The notes: generated by a model from the sequence alone, not told the origin. Shown: positions 51,901 through 59,916, counted from the stretch's first letter. The stretch: 64,000 bases of DNA from Muraenolepis orangiensis (GCA_027704905.1 CM051019.1:18776892-18840891), one strand, 5' to 3'. Translations and numbers: made by a program.

Positions 51901-53464
51901 GGAGGAGCTTACGGGGGAGGAGGACGCAGCTGGAACCAGGGCCCCCAGGACCAGAGGGCCTCCTTCCAGCAGCCCCACCACACGAACCGGTCAGACACCC
52001 GGGGCGGCCAGGGTTCCTACGGCCAGCGCTCCGACGGCCAGCGCTCCGACGACTACCGCAGTGACCGGGGGGGGCGCCGCAGCAGCAGCAGCCTCAGCAG
52101 GTAACACTTAGCTCCCTTATAGGTCCTCCCGGCGCGGCGCAGCGCAGCAGAGGACTGAAAACGAGCGCTCTCTTGTAGGCCCCGATGGCCGCTGACACTC
52201 TCTTAAGCGTACGGTTGGCGTCTGTAATCGAACTGAGAAACATTCATTATGATGGTTGTTCTGTAGGAAATGCAGGTACACACAATGTACACACTCACTC
52301 ACTCACTCTCTCACTCTGCAGCAGGTCAGAGGGCCTCTGCCAGTCCTGGGACTCAACTTAGATTCACGTCTCAGTTTGCCTTCAGTCTGACCCCAGTATT
52401 TTTGACCTCTATAAAACCTGTTATTTTTACTTACATGTTGTTTTTAAATTTCACTTTTTGAAATTACTAAAAAATATATATGGGCATAATTATCATTTTT
52501 ATCACTAATCATTTGAGATGCATGTGGAACACAAGCGGTTGATTACTCCAACCAACTCCAGGTCGGTTACTTGGAGCCAACTGTTAAATCCCACCCTCTA
52601 ATGGATTCTGACCCTTTCCTAAAGGCAGGTGGGAGTTGAGGCAGCCTTCGTGACTCGTGGGAATAGGATTTAATGTCACGGTTAAATTGAGTTGATCTTT
52701 ATTCGTAGGTATCAACTTAACAAAGTGGATGTTTATCGGTGGAATATACTGGAAGAATTGCAACCTAAAGTTGTTTCTCTTTTTATAATGTAATGACAAT
52801 TTTGTGTTTTTTAGGTCTCAAACCTACCAATAGGACTTACTGGTTAAATAAAGTTAGAATTAAACAAAAGTGAAAGGAATCTGGAATAATCCTAACTTAA
52901 GGTTCAACAACTATCGGTATTTTATTCAAATCTTTTTTCGACTAATGGATCCTATGGAGTCCCTTGTTTTGATTGTGAACAAATTAATCATTTAACTCGG
53001 GTATATTCAATGTGTGCAAGGCCTGCATTATATTATATATCTTACATTATTACTGTATCAGTCATGTAATGACATGATTGATATATTTAACAATGATCTG
53101 CCTTATAAAATAATTTGGTCTGTTCTTGAATTTCTGTAGACATCCAATATGTATAGCTAACCATATAATATATATTTTTCTTTATTCATATAATTATTTT
53201 TAAATGGACATTACTTGGAAGTGTGAGTTGATGTAAACTCGTATAAATCAGTGTGATTCCACCAGATTAGGAAGATTTAATAGAGCTAGGTTATTGAGAC
53301 TTAACTAATGTTTTTTTCTCTGAATTTGATGTTGATTTTGAAGCGTTTTTAATGTTCTTCCTAAATGTCTCCTATATCTTTTAATCTTCTCCCAGGGCTA
53401 TAACTCTGGACGGACTTACCCTCCCCCTCCCCCGCCCGCGGCCCGGAGATACGACTATAACTAA
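28076..53464 (+). CDS. xrn2: 5'-3' exoribonuclease 2 (whole gene, 31 coding exons)
   Basis: XRN2 is the nuclear processive 5'-3' exoribonuclease that degrades uncapped nascent RNA behind polymerase II during termination and trims rRNA and snoRNA precursors. I rebuilt 31 coding exons with GT-AG borders and consistent phases. Their sum is 2,963 bases, two over a multiple of three, which fits one missing base in exon 30; with it the product would be about 987 residues (human XRN2 is about 950). The start ATG at 28,076 gives MGVPAFFRWLSRKY, the family N-terminus. The end RRYDYN-stop resembles the human RYNWN ending. Exon coordinates are in the three segment entries. Introns are long and repeat-laden. 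The gene converges on nkx2.4 with 1.1 kb between stop codons, as in human. A poly(A) signal is at 53,734. No duplicate copy is visible. Confidence 0.96.
28950..29410 (-). mobile_element. L2-like LINE 3' end in xrn2 intron 3
   Basis: On the minus strand about 78 codons (29,167-29,403) read as a LINE C-terminus: VRTAQYIV, LPSLPDIYNQRC, KRIIKD, LYSLLPSGRRYRSI and TNRLRDRFHSQAIRLLNKG. The AT-rich UTR continues to about 28,955. It matches the plus-strand tail at 19,515-19,782. The sequence lies entirely within the intron. Confidence 0.85.
29455..29590 (+). mobile_element. tRNA-derived SINE fragment
   Basis: GGAAGGTTGCAGGTTTAAGT looks like a polymerase III B-box region, followed by AAGTGTCCTTGAGCAAGGCA, a hallmark of fish tRNA-derived SINEs. 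It sits just before xrn2 exon 4. Confidence 0.65.
29745..30010 (-). mobile_element. SINE-like dispersed repeat
   Basis: Words such as TTTATACAGCACTTTTAACT, GCCATGCAAGGAGACTGCCA and GGAACCAGCAACCCTCTGTT are typical of an abundant fish repeat that ends in a tRNA-like segment on the minus strand. It is in xrn2 intron 4. Confidence 0.6.
30275..30410 (+). mobile_element. SINE fragment, relative of the 41-bp minisatellite
   Basis: The segment holds GGTACCGGGTTCGATATCTG (B-box-like) and CTGCTCCTTAATGAC followed by GTCTAACCCCTACCTGCTCC. The two CTGCTCC words form a short direct repeat 37 bases apart. The first part matches a copy at about 42,445. Confidence 0.7.
32183..32876 (+). repeat. 29/40-bp minisatellite of acceptor-like units in xrn2 intron 10
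   Basis: About 19 units contain TTCCAGTACTTTAGTAG. Simple units are 29 bases; longer ones of about 40 add a second GTGTGTTCCAG or GGGTGTGTTCC. The array ends exactly at the exon 11 junction, where the same GTGTGTTCCAG is followed by the exon bases TACTTGG. The first unit (32,186, TTCCGGTACTTGATAAGAA) resembles the exon start most. Confidence 0.95.
34082..42765 (+). CDS. xrn2: xrn2 exons 15-27, middle region
   Basis: Exons: 34082-34213, 34587-34631, 35614-35705, 37280-37415, 39367-39474, 39614-39703, 40241-40313, 40461-40544, 41518-41615, 42007-42086, 42176-42232, 42325-42393, 42637-42765 (about residues 427-824). Conserved blocks include SDSEPEPEDNVRLWEDGW, SYVEGLCWVLRYYYQGCASW, PFKPLEQLMGVFPAASGNFL, DFYPDDFAIDLNGKKYAWQG, VALLPFVDERRL, and QAAFRTLG. 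Exons 15 and 16 encode a less conserved linker (exon 16 is DAAQSLKAMMKNGAS). The interior of this region packs around the exonuclease core in known XRN structures. A second acceptor-like CCTCCAGGCTGAGG at about 37,198 precedes the true exon 18 acceptor at 37,279; only the latter keeps the frame and the conserved residues. Confidence 0.93.
34795..34885. mobile_element. tRNA-like SINE fragment in xrn2 intron 16
   Basis: GGCTTTGAACCCACAACCGT resembles an inverted B box, followed by GTTAAACACTCTTGAACC. Short and degenerate. The rest of intron 16 (34,632-35,613) is unremarkable. Confidence 0.4.
35706..36540. other. xrn2 intron 17, proximal unique part
   Basis: Unique sequence with a poly-C and a CCTCCT run near 36,064-36,085. 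A GC-rich stretch at about 36,170-36,300 is a possible regulatory element. No coding exon could be fitted here. Confidence 0.35.
36545..37190. repeat. Minisatellite of 27-39-bp CCCCTAACCCCTACCTGTAG units
   Basis: Variable units share CCCCTAACCCCTACCTGTAG followed by CATCTTGGAGCAAGATG or CACCCCAGAGCAAGATG. The CTAACCCCTACCTG core is shared with the SINE at 30,275-30,410 and with the 41-bp array at 3.8 kb, suggesting another SINE-seeded expansion. Confidence 0.88.
37740..38070. promoter_or_regulatory. Unique block in xrn2 intron 18, candidate conserved element
   Basis: A repeat-free block with ordered, CpG-containing sequence, for example GGGATCCATCCCATAATATT, GGAACAATATTGATC, GAGGTAATGAGACGCG and GGTTAATTGTGAGCGG. 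Such texture, with ATTA words, is typical of conserved noncoding elements near developmental genes. Function is inferred from context only. The rest of intron 18 (38,071-39,055) is AT-rich and unremarkable. Confidence 0.3.
39060..39262 (+). mobile_element. tRNA-derived SINE in xrn2 intron 18
   Basis: It contains GGTTGCTGGTTCGATCCCCG (B box), GTGTCCTTGAGGAGGACACC, CCCACTGCTCCTAATACTAG, GGATGGGTTAAATGCAGAGC and an AATAAAGAGGATTC tail. This is a nearly complete fish SINE, truncated at its 5' end. Confidence 0.8.
40565..41195. repeat. 31-bp minisatellite with CCAAT in xrn2 intron 22
   Basis: About 20 units of 31 bases contain ACACATACCGGTGGACCAAT followed by AGC and a GAGGGGT or TAGGGGA variant. 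The two variants alternate in blocks. Confidence 0.95.
42430..42580 (+). mobile_element. SINE fragment in xrn2 intron 26
   Basis: A C-rich run at about 42,416-42,435 precedes AAAGGTACCGGGTTCAATCC (B-box-like) and a tail with TGCTTTGGATTAAAGCATCT and GTTAAGCG, the usual SINE 3' end. Confidence 0.7.
42850..43606. other. xrn2 intron 27, unique part before the hAT element
   Basis: Repeat-poor sequence with GGCATTAACATAAAACGC, CTGAATTAAAGATGCC, GATATTATCATCAACAAATG and AATCAATTATGCGCGG words. It has the texture of a conserved noncoding block, but this is inference. A small CACCTGGAGAACAGGGA repeat lies near 43,400. Confidence 0.3.
43615..45531 (-). mobile_element. hAT DNA transposon copy with internal deletion
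   Basis: The element is bounded by an 8-bp target-site duplication GTTATTAC (43,607-43,614 and 45,532-45,539). Its termini TAGGGCTGTCAAA and TTTGACAGCATTA are imperfect inverted repeats. Minus-strand remnants show a ZBED-type hAT transposase: a BED zinc-finger segment at about 45,180-45,295 (IAICTHCKKEFQFPRSS), a middle segment at 44,910-45,190 (KSTSDQLTNTIAKWVAKDC, VVEDQGF-like), and the C-terminal dimerisation region at 44,108-44,743. The core between the last two is deleted and a frameshift separates the BED segment from the next. It lies in xrn2 intron 27. Confidence 0.93.
44108..44743 (-). pseudogene. hAT transposase C-terminal remnant
   Basis: About 211 codons without a stop carry the family blocks LGGEAYVSCSVVLPALCHLH, SDEDPAYVVRFKAKF, AMALDPRFKDLKSLP, PLQWWSSH and LARKYLATPASTVPCERLFS followed by VAGHIVDK. 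The closing residues jump from HIVDK directly to LVCLSN, indicating a further small deletion. The DDE catalytic core upstream is missing, so no active transposase can come from this copy. Confidence 0.88.
45834..53464 (+). CDS. xrn2: xrn2 exons 28-31, disordered C-terminus with 1-base frameshift
   Basis: Exons: 45834-45949, 49464-49518, 51849-52100, 53396-53464. The product is low complexity: a Pro/Asn/Tyr/Gln-rich stretch, then a run of about 15 Gly encoded at 51,861-51,905, then Arg/Gly/Gln/Ser-rich sequence. As written, exon 30 reads Arg-Arg-Ser-Ser-Ser-Ser at its end and reaches exon 31 in the wrong frame. One extra G in the G8 run at 52,067-52,074 would make the CAGCAG stretch read as Gln and let exon 31 (GYNSGRTYPPPPPP, ending RRYDYN) follow in frame. 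The conserved C-terminal ending argues that the missing base is a sequence error rather than a real change. Confidence 0.85.
46285..46440. repeat. Tandem of about 31-32 bp in xrn2 intron 28
   Basis: About five units of CTAGACCACGCCCCTGGCTA followed by CCTTTAACC. Confidence 0.9.
46441..49455. other. xrn2 intron 28, long unique part
   Basis: About 3 kb largely free of arrays. Sub-blocks at about 47,690-48,010, 48,020-48,260, 48,700-48,980 and 49,090-49,260 hold ordered sequence with homeodomain-, Fox- and octamer-like words (for example TTAATTAG, ATAAACAATC, ATGCAAAT). Several open frames of 60-170 codons exist but none shows a domain or fits the xrn2 phases. Candidate enhancers by texture and position only. 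Confidence 0.35.
49524..49690. repeat. CCCTTACCTTCA tandem in xrn2 intron 29
   Basis: A degenerate repeat of CCCTTACCTTCA and CTCAACTAAAACC starts six bases after the exon 29 donor. Confidence 0.85.
49691..51525. other. xrn2 intron 29, unique part
   Basis: Unique sequence interrupted by C runs at about 50,298-50,319 and 51,210-51,226. Open frames of up to 176 codons have no recognisable domain and no matching splice phases. The region at about 50,390-50,880 is GC-rich and may be regulatory. Confidence 0.35.
51528..51750. repeat. 28-30-bp tandem in xrn2 intron 29
   Basis: About seven units of CTTATATTAAGATAACGTAA with GATACA or GCTGCA variants, ending 100 bases before exon 30. Confidence 0.92.
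52101..53395. other. xrn2 intron 30
   Basis: AT-rich intron. Acceptor-like TCTGCAGCAGGTCAG near 52,315 could mark an optional exon but gives no family-like sequence. The rest shows nothing I recognise. Confidence 0.4.
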
Positions 53465-53733
53465 CCAGCCCTTAACTAACCAGCCCTCAACTAACAGCCC
53501 GTGGACTTTGAGGGCCGCTCACCACCGATCTTTTTGATAATTGTTGTATTTTTTGTGTATTTTTTTTATTTTTAAATCCGAACGATGTTCTGGATATTTT
53601 AAAATGTGCCCCCGTGATCGTGAACATGAGTTATGAGTTATGAGCTATAAGCTCCTGTATACGTTTTTTAAATAGATATTTTTTTTTTTCCCTTTGAGAG
53701 ATCTCTCCATAAACCTTTCACCCGGAGTTGTGT

Positions 53734-53739
53734 AATAAA
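53734..53739 (+). terminator. xrn2: Poly(A) signal AATAAA of xrn2
   Basis: A canonical AATAAA lies 270 bases after the xrn2 stop codon, in TGTAATAAAAGAAC. The 3' UTR before it is AT-rich with several T runs. Confidence 0.75.
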
Positions 53740-54245
53740 AGAACATAACGTCGTTCGAAAGGAACCGTGTGTCCTCGAATTATTATTATGAGGTGTTTAG
53801 ATTTGCATGCCATTCAGGCAAATTCATTATTATGTATATCATTATTTTTATTAAAGATTTTTTTGCTCGAGTTTAATATTCGTCTTGTGGGCCTAAACCG
53901 GAATGTTTATTGCAAGAGTTAATAAAGGTCAATGGTTAAATTGGCTCGTAAAATAGGTAGCTTATATTCGGCAAATTACAGAGATGCAAAGATACAAGTG
54001 TAAAGATAATTAGGTGAAAATAACATTTATTCCCGACAACAAACTCCGTCCTTGGCGGTTTTGGCAGTTATTCATCATTTATACCATTATTTAAAAAAAA
54101 AAAACGAATATATCCTACCGCTATAATAATACTCAAAATCATATCCGTTGAAAAGGCCTCGTGATCAAATAAACATCAATTCGTCCATTAGTCATTTGGT
54201 TGAATGAAACGGGATCGATCCTATAATGCTCTGAAGGAAGAAAGC

Positions 54246-54251
54246 TTTATT
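54246..54251 (-). terminator. nkx2.4: Possible poly(A) signal of nkx2.4
   Basis: AATAAA on the minus strand lies about 300 bases beyond the nkx2.4 stop. A second AATAAA is at 54,026-54,031. With xrn2 ending near 53,750, the two transcripts would stop within about 300-500 bases of each other. Confidence 0.5.
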
Positions 54252-54551
54252 TAATTTACTTTATATTTATCGTAAATGCAGCAGCGGCGAATATATTTCT
54301 GTATTGCGACAAATGAAACGAAAGTATTTCTTTAGTGTGAAATATTCGTTGGAAAAAAAAAACGTAACTTTTATATACCTTTTACAAAATGGTCCCTTTT
54401 TCTTTCCTTGTTCCAAAAACACCCTTAATTTTAAATAGAGTATCTTCAGTCTGCCACGTCGTCACATTCAAAACTCTTTGAAGTCATTTTAAAGAGGCGG
54501 GTCGCGGTCCGTCCGGGGGTCCGTCCGGGGGTCCCCGGCTCCCCCCGCGTG

Positions 54552-56037
54552 TTACCAAGTCCTCCCGTACAGCAGGTTGGAGGTGAGCATGTTGTACTCG
54601 AGGAGCGCTGCGTCCGTCTGGCTCATGTTCACCTGGAGGCCCGTCGGCGGGCTCGGGGACATCTCCATCTCGTCGGTCGACAGGTGACCCAACTGCGGGG
54701 TGGTTTGGTGGTGGTGGTGGAGGTGATGGGGGTGGTGGTGTGGATGGAGCAGGAGGCTCGCTGATGCCGCCGCCGCCAGCGACCCCCGGCCCGCCGCCAG
54801 ACTCTCCATCGAGTCGTGGTTCTGTAAGAGTCCCTGGTGGCCGGCGACCGGATCCGTCGTCCCGTCCTCTGTGATGCAGTCCTTGCCGCCGCCGTCCTTC
54901 GGTGCGCCCGCGCGTCGTCCCGGAGGAGACGAAGAGGAGGAGGAGGAGGGGGGGACTGTGGTGGTGGCGGCGGCTGCTGCTGCAGGTGCTGCTGCGCCAC
55001 CTTGTCCTTGGCCTGCCGCTTCATCTTGTAGCGGTGGTTCTGGAACCAGATCTTCACCTGCGTGGGCGTCAGGTGGATGAGCGTGGCCAGGTGCTCGCGC
55101 TCCGGCGCCGACAGGTACCGCTGCTGCTTGAATCGCCGCTCGAGCTCGTACACCTGCGCCTGGGAGAAGAGCACGCGCCGCTTCCGGCGGGGCGTCGCGT
55201 GCAGCGTCACCTGCAGGGACTTGGCGGTGACGTCCATGGCGCCGTGCAGCGGGCCCAGGGAGGGCATCCCGCCCGACGCGCCCATGAACCGGGAGACTGG
55301 GAGAAGAATTAAACAACATTAATAATAATATTAATAATAAAGCAAAGAAGCGACACATAGCTCAATCTAACGGACATTAACAACGGCGCACGCGAGTCAC
55401 CGTTATAGGCCGGTAACACACACTTCTATCGAATCTATCCCATCGACAAAACATTGATGTAATTAATAAATATCGATCAGTTTTAACGCACCCCCCCTCC
55501 CCCTCATCAAAAATTAAGCCGCGCGGGCGAGGACCATCACCATCATGACCATGATCAGAACTTACTGGTGTGTGGGTACCGGGACTCGGGGTGGCTGTAC
55601 CACGCGCCGGCGGGGCCCGCGCTCCGCACCGTGTCCTGGTAGGACGGCAGCTCACCCCCCGCCACGCTGCCGTTACAGTAGCCCCCCATGGTGCTCGAGA
55701 ACTGGGGGACGCCGCCGCCGCCACCGCCGCCGCCGTGGTGGTGGTGGAGGTGGTGGTGGTGGGACGATGACGACGACATGTGGTACGGGGCGGGGGTGGT
55801 GCCACCGCCGCCGCCTCCGCCGCCGTGCGCGAGGGAGTGGTGCTGATGCTGATGCTGATGCTGCGGCGGATGCTGGAGCGAGACGACCGGCGCTTGGCGG
55901 CTGTACAGCAGGTTCCCGCCACTGTGTTCCATCATGCCGCCGCCGACGCCGCTACAGAACTTCCTGTAGCTCTCCTCGAGCGGACTCAGAATGTCCGTTA
56001 CCGAGAAGGGAGTGGAGTGCCTCGGGCTCAAGGACAT
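54552..56037 (-). CDS. nkx2.4: NK2-class homeobox transcription factor NKX2.4
   Basis: Two coding exons on the minus strand: 55,566-56,037 and 54,552-55,296, joined in phase 1 across a 269-base intron (donor A|GTAAGT, acceptor TTCTCCCAG). The start MSLSPRHSTPFSVTDILSPL carries the NK2 TN motif; MGGYCNGS and ISRFMG are NKX2-1/2-4 blocks. The homeodomain runs from RRKRRVLFSQAQVYELERRF to QVKIWFQNHRYKMKRQAKDK, with the NK2-class Tyr in NHRYK. The C-terminus LLYGRTW is the family ending. It is a DNA-binding regulator of ventral forebrain, hypothalamic and thyroid/pharyngeal development in vertebrates. His, Gly and Pro runs lengthen it. Exon lengths total 1,217, one base short of 406 codons: the homeodomain and C-terminus lie in different frames, the switch falling at or near the G7 run 54,948-54,954. 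Linkage to xrn2 separates it from nkx2.1; a versus b paralogue is unresolved. Confidence 0.92.
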
Positions 56038-56068
56038 GGTGTGTGTTGCCCCTCCCCCCCCCACACCC

Positions 56069-56118
<50 letters not shown>

Positions 56119-56470
56119 AAACTTCTACCACACACACACACACACGCGCACACACGCACGCACGGGGCACGCTTTGGTGGTGGATTCTTCCGCGGGATGA
56201 GGCGGAACGGGACGGCGGAGCGGCCCGTGAGTGATGATGATGATGCCCGTTCCTCTAATACCGGAGGACTCGCGAGGAGACGCCGCCTCGCAACTTGTCT
56301 GTTCCCCCGCGCGCGCGAGACACCCCCAGTTGGTCGCCGCGAGCCGCAGATCTTATGTGCTGGGCTTCAGTGGAGCCGCGCGCGGCGGGTTGACTCAGCT
56401 ATAGACGCAGGAGGGGGCGGAGCCAGAATGGCCGGCTGACGGTGGCCGTGAGCGGTATAATACAGAGGAG
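56038..56470 (-). promoter_or_regulatory. nkx2.4: nkx2.4 5' UTR / promoter region
   Basis: Upstream of the start codon are a (GT)n on the coding strand (56,069-56,116), a GCGC-rich stretch near 56,310-56,390 and, on the minus strand, a TATTATAC word at about 56,455-56,463 that could serve as a TATA box. The transcription start cannot be fixed from sequence. Confidence 0.4.
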
Positions 56471-56529
56471 GTTTGAGACTCCAACTTTTTTTGTTAAGAC
56501 TTTCACTTTTTTTCCGTTGAGTTGAGCTC

Positions 56530-56715
56530 AGAAAATAATAATAATTATAATAATCATCATCATAATAATAATCATAATCATCATAATAATCATAAGAATA
56601 ATAATAATAATAATAATTATAATAATAATAATAATAATAATAACCATAATAATCATAATATTAATCATGATAATAATCATCATCATAATAATAATCATAA
56701 TAATAATAATAATTT
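56530..56715. repeat. (AAT)n / AATCAT imperfect repeat
   Basis: A long imperfect ATA/ATC triplet tract. In one frame it reads as Asn-His runs, which I treat as an artefact. Confidence 0.93.
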
Positions 56716-56919
56716 CGGTCTAGATGTTCTTCGTAAAGATCTGTACCGCCGGTTAAGTTTATTTACACGATTTCGTTTCTTTATTGTAACGCATCCACTC
56801 AATGAATGCTGGATTTTTCTTTTCAACTATAACTTTAAATAACTCATTTAAATGAAGGGTTCGTATTTTATTCATTACTAGGCCTACGTTTCTGTATACT
56901 TTCTGGACTCGTATTCATT

Positions 56920-57142
56920 ACCCATCACAGTGACTGCACTGTATTCATGATGCTGCTGCACTACTGGCACTTTAAAATGCTTTTAACACAATTCAACACA
57001 TGAATATATCATCCATCAGTCACTTTATTGTTATTTTTCACATTTCTATTGTGTACAGTATTTTCGGGAGTATGGGGAGTAAGTATTCCATTGTACTTGT
57101 TGAAAATGGCAAATACAATTCTTGAATCTTGAATCTATGAAC
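56920..57142 (+). mobile_element. L2-like LINE 3' UTR fragment
   Basis: It holds ATGATGCTGCTGCACTACTG, GGCACTTTAAAATGC, GGGGAGTAAGTATTCCATTG and a TTCTTGAATCTTGAATC tail, which is the reverse complement of the copies at 14.05, 16.6 and 27.1 kb. Confidence 0.75.
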
Positions 57143-57985
57143 CATATTAAGTATTAAGTATTTAGCACGAAGGAACCATTAGGCCTATGATGCATTTCAG
57201 TAGCGGTTGCTAATCCCATTCATTCAGATCATCATCGCCATATTTTAAGACATTCCTCTCTTTGTTATCACCGATAACGTTACACATTATAACATTATTA
57301 TTATTAATTATTATTATTATTATTATTTATTATTATTATTATTATTTATTATTATTATTTTTTAAACGTTCCTCATGAAACTTTCAGGTAACTTTAAAGA
57401 GCAAGTTAATTATTTGTAGGCCTATGATGTGATTTCCCGATGGTCTTTATACATGTTATAATATACTATATTAAACATAAACGACTATTTTGCGAAACGT
57501 TACCCCACAGCGTTACCCCTGGCTCGGTCTACAGGTGTAGGCCGTGCGTACAGATGTGTTTAATAAGAAGTTACAGAACAACTTGTTTCTATATGTTAAG
57601 GCATTGAAATCACTTCATCGTAATTTACTTCATCGTAACGACTAATTCCGTTGAATAATTATTACTTATTATTATTTCGTTAACATTTAACTATTATTAT
57701 TGTTGGGCCTATCTTTTTCGATTAAAGCCTAACTGATTTATTTGACTATAGTGATGCCCGTTCTTCGACTTTTAAACGAAGGCTTATATATACTATATAT
57801 ATATATGTATATAATATATATAATACTGCCACGGTTTTCAAAAATAATTTTTTAAACCCACGCATCACACATTTGATTATTAAATCAACGTTTGAATTGG
57901 AGCTGCATGTTTTTGGTCTCCTTCTCCGGTAACGGTTTAACGGTTTAACGGGGGTCACGCGGTGAGCGTCTCGCGTGCTCGTGGA
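57143..57985. other. AT-rich unique DNA upstream of nkx2.4
   Basis: It includes a (TTA)n at about 57,296-57,362 and a TATA run near 57,788-57,825. No gene or RNA recognised. Confidence 0.5.
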
Positions 57986-57986
57986 G

Positions 57987-58060
<74 letters not shown>

Positions 58061-58536
58061 TACATATACCACGACGTGATCTTACAGGTTGACAAAATAA
58101 CCCCCTCCCCTCCCCCTCCCTCCTCTTCCTCCTCTTCCTCCTCCTCCCTCCCTCCTCTCCTCCTCCCTCTTCCTCCTCCTCCCCTCCTCCCTCCCCTCCC
58201 CTCCTCCCTCCGCCTCCTCTTCCTCCCTCCTCTTCCCTCCTCCCTCCGCCCTCCTCTTCCTCCCTCCTCTTCCCTCCTCCCTCCTCTCTCCTCCTCCTCC
58301 CTCCTCCCTCCTCCTCCTCCGCCTCTTCCTCCTCCTCTTCCTCCTCTTCCTAATCCTCCGCCGAGGAGGCCCTCGTGGCAGACAGACGCCCTGCTGAGTC
58401 AGACCGGCTGATGGATGTTGTGACAAACCTCCACCTCCGCGACCTCTGAACCCTTTCTCTCCTTCTTGGCTCGGAATGGGATTTACCCGTAGACACACAG
58501 GACGACACACACACACACACCGACACACACACACGC

Positions 58537-58595
<59 letters not shown>

Positions 58596-58605
58596 ACACG
58601 CATGT

Positions 58606-58671
<66 letters not shown>

Positions 58672-58690
58672 CACACACAGCCCTTACCGG
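57986..58690. repeat. (GT)n, (CCT)n and (CA)n tracts
   Basis: (GT)n at about 57,990-58,057, an asymmetric CCT/CCTCTT polypyrimidine tract at about 58,099-58,360, and (CA)n with CGACAC interruptions at about 58,500-58,678. The polypyrimidine tract could form triplex DNA. All open frames here are repeat artefacts. Confidence 0.94.
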
Positions 58691-59210
58691 TCTGTCTTCC
58701 GCTCTTCCGTTTACTTCCTCGCCTTAATCTTTACATCCAGGCATACGGAACGGGACCCCTCGTCTCCTTTGGAGCCCTCGTCCGTGGCCGCCATATTTTT
58801 GTGTTGCGTGAAAGTCTCCCTCCACAGCGGGATTAGGAGAACCCCCCCCCACGCGCCGTCTGAGGACTCACCTGACGCCACAGGGACGGCGCGCCAAGTG
58901 TGTGCGTGTGTGTGTGTGTGTGTCTGTCTGTCTGTCTGTGTGTGTCTGTCTGCCTGTCTGCGCGCGCGCGCGCGCGTGCGTCCATATCAATTCAATACAC
59001 ACAGTCGAATACACGTGGGAGAAAGCTGTTGGGTTTAACGTAATGCGTCTGTTATTCAAACCTCTGTTCACTAACCGACTCATCCTTCAGCTCAATGCAT
59101 TTAAATAGCTCCGTAAATATGGGGTCATTTGGACATGATTGATAACAAAGGCCCCAATTAACAGTATACACATCCGTGTGAGAGGGAACAAGTCTCTAAA
59201 CTTAAGCTTT
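58691..59210. other. Unique spacer with TCTG/CGCG run
   Basis: It contains a TGTCTGTC and CGCGCG stretch at about 58,900-58,980. A GTGGCCGCCATATTTTTG word near 58,782 resembles a YY1-type promoter motif. No gene supported. Confidence 0.4.
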
Positions 59211-59415
59211 AGGATATATATATATATATATATATCCTAAAGCTTAATATTATATATACATACAACCATTCGGGGCATATATAAAAATATAAATATATAT
59301 ATATAATATATGTGTGTGTGTATATAATCATTCGGGGAATATATATATAGATATATAGATATCTATATCTATATATCTATATCTATATATATATAGATAT
59401 AGATATATATTAGTG
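59211..59415. repeat. AT-rich palindromic repeats
   Basis: Inverted copies of CCTAAAGCTTTAGG-like and ATCTATATCT-like sequence flank TA runs: TAAGCTTTAGGATATA at about 59,203 and TATCCTAAAGCTTA at about 59,232. A twofold CATTCGGGG word also occurs. Confidence 0.8.
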
Positions 59416-59529
59416 CCCCGAAGGTTAATACACTGTTATACACGCTCCTAATAATTTGACATTAAATCAATTGGAACTCATTTTGTCCTTAGCCGTAAAA
59501 CTCCCCCCTCTGCACCGAATCCCTCCCAC

Positions 59530-59916
59530 GTGTATAACATCTATAGTCACGTGTATAACATCTATAGTAACATGTATAACATTTATAGTCACGTGTATAA
59601 CATCTATAGTAACATGTATAACATCGAGGTCACGTGTATAACATCTATAGTCATGTGTATAACATCTATAGTCACGTGTATAACATCTATAGTCATGTGT
59701 ATAACATCTATAGTAACATGTATAACATCTATAGTCACGTGTATAACATCTATAGTCACGTGTATAACATCTATAGTCACGTGTATAACATCTATAGTAA
59801 CATGTATAACATCGAGGTCACGTGTATAACATCTATAGTCATGTGTATAACATCGAGGTCACGTGTATAACATCTATAGTCATGTGTATAACATCTATAG
59901 TCACGTGTATAACATC
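59530..59916 (+). repeat. 20/21-bp E-box minisatellite, left block
   Basis: About 19 units of TATAGTCACGTGTATAACAT and a CGAGGTCACGTG variant. Many units here carry CATGTG or AACATG in place of CACGTG, as expected from CpG decay. The block is interrupted at 59,917 by a retrotransposon LTR. Confidence 0.95.
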
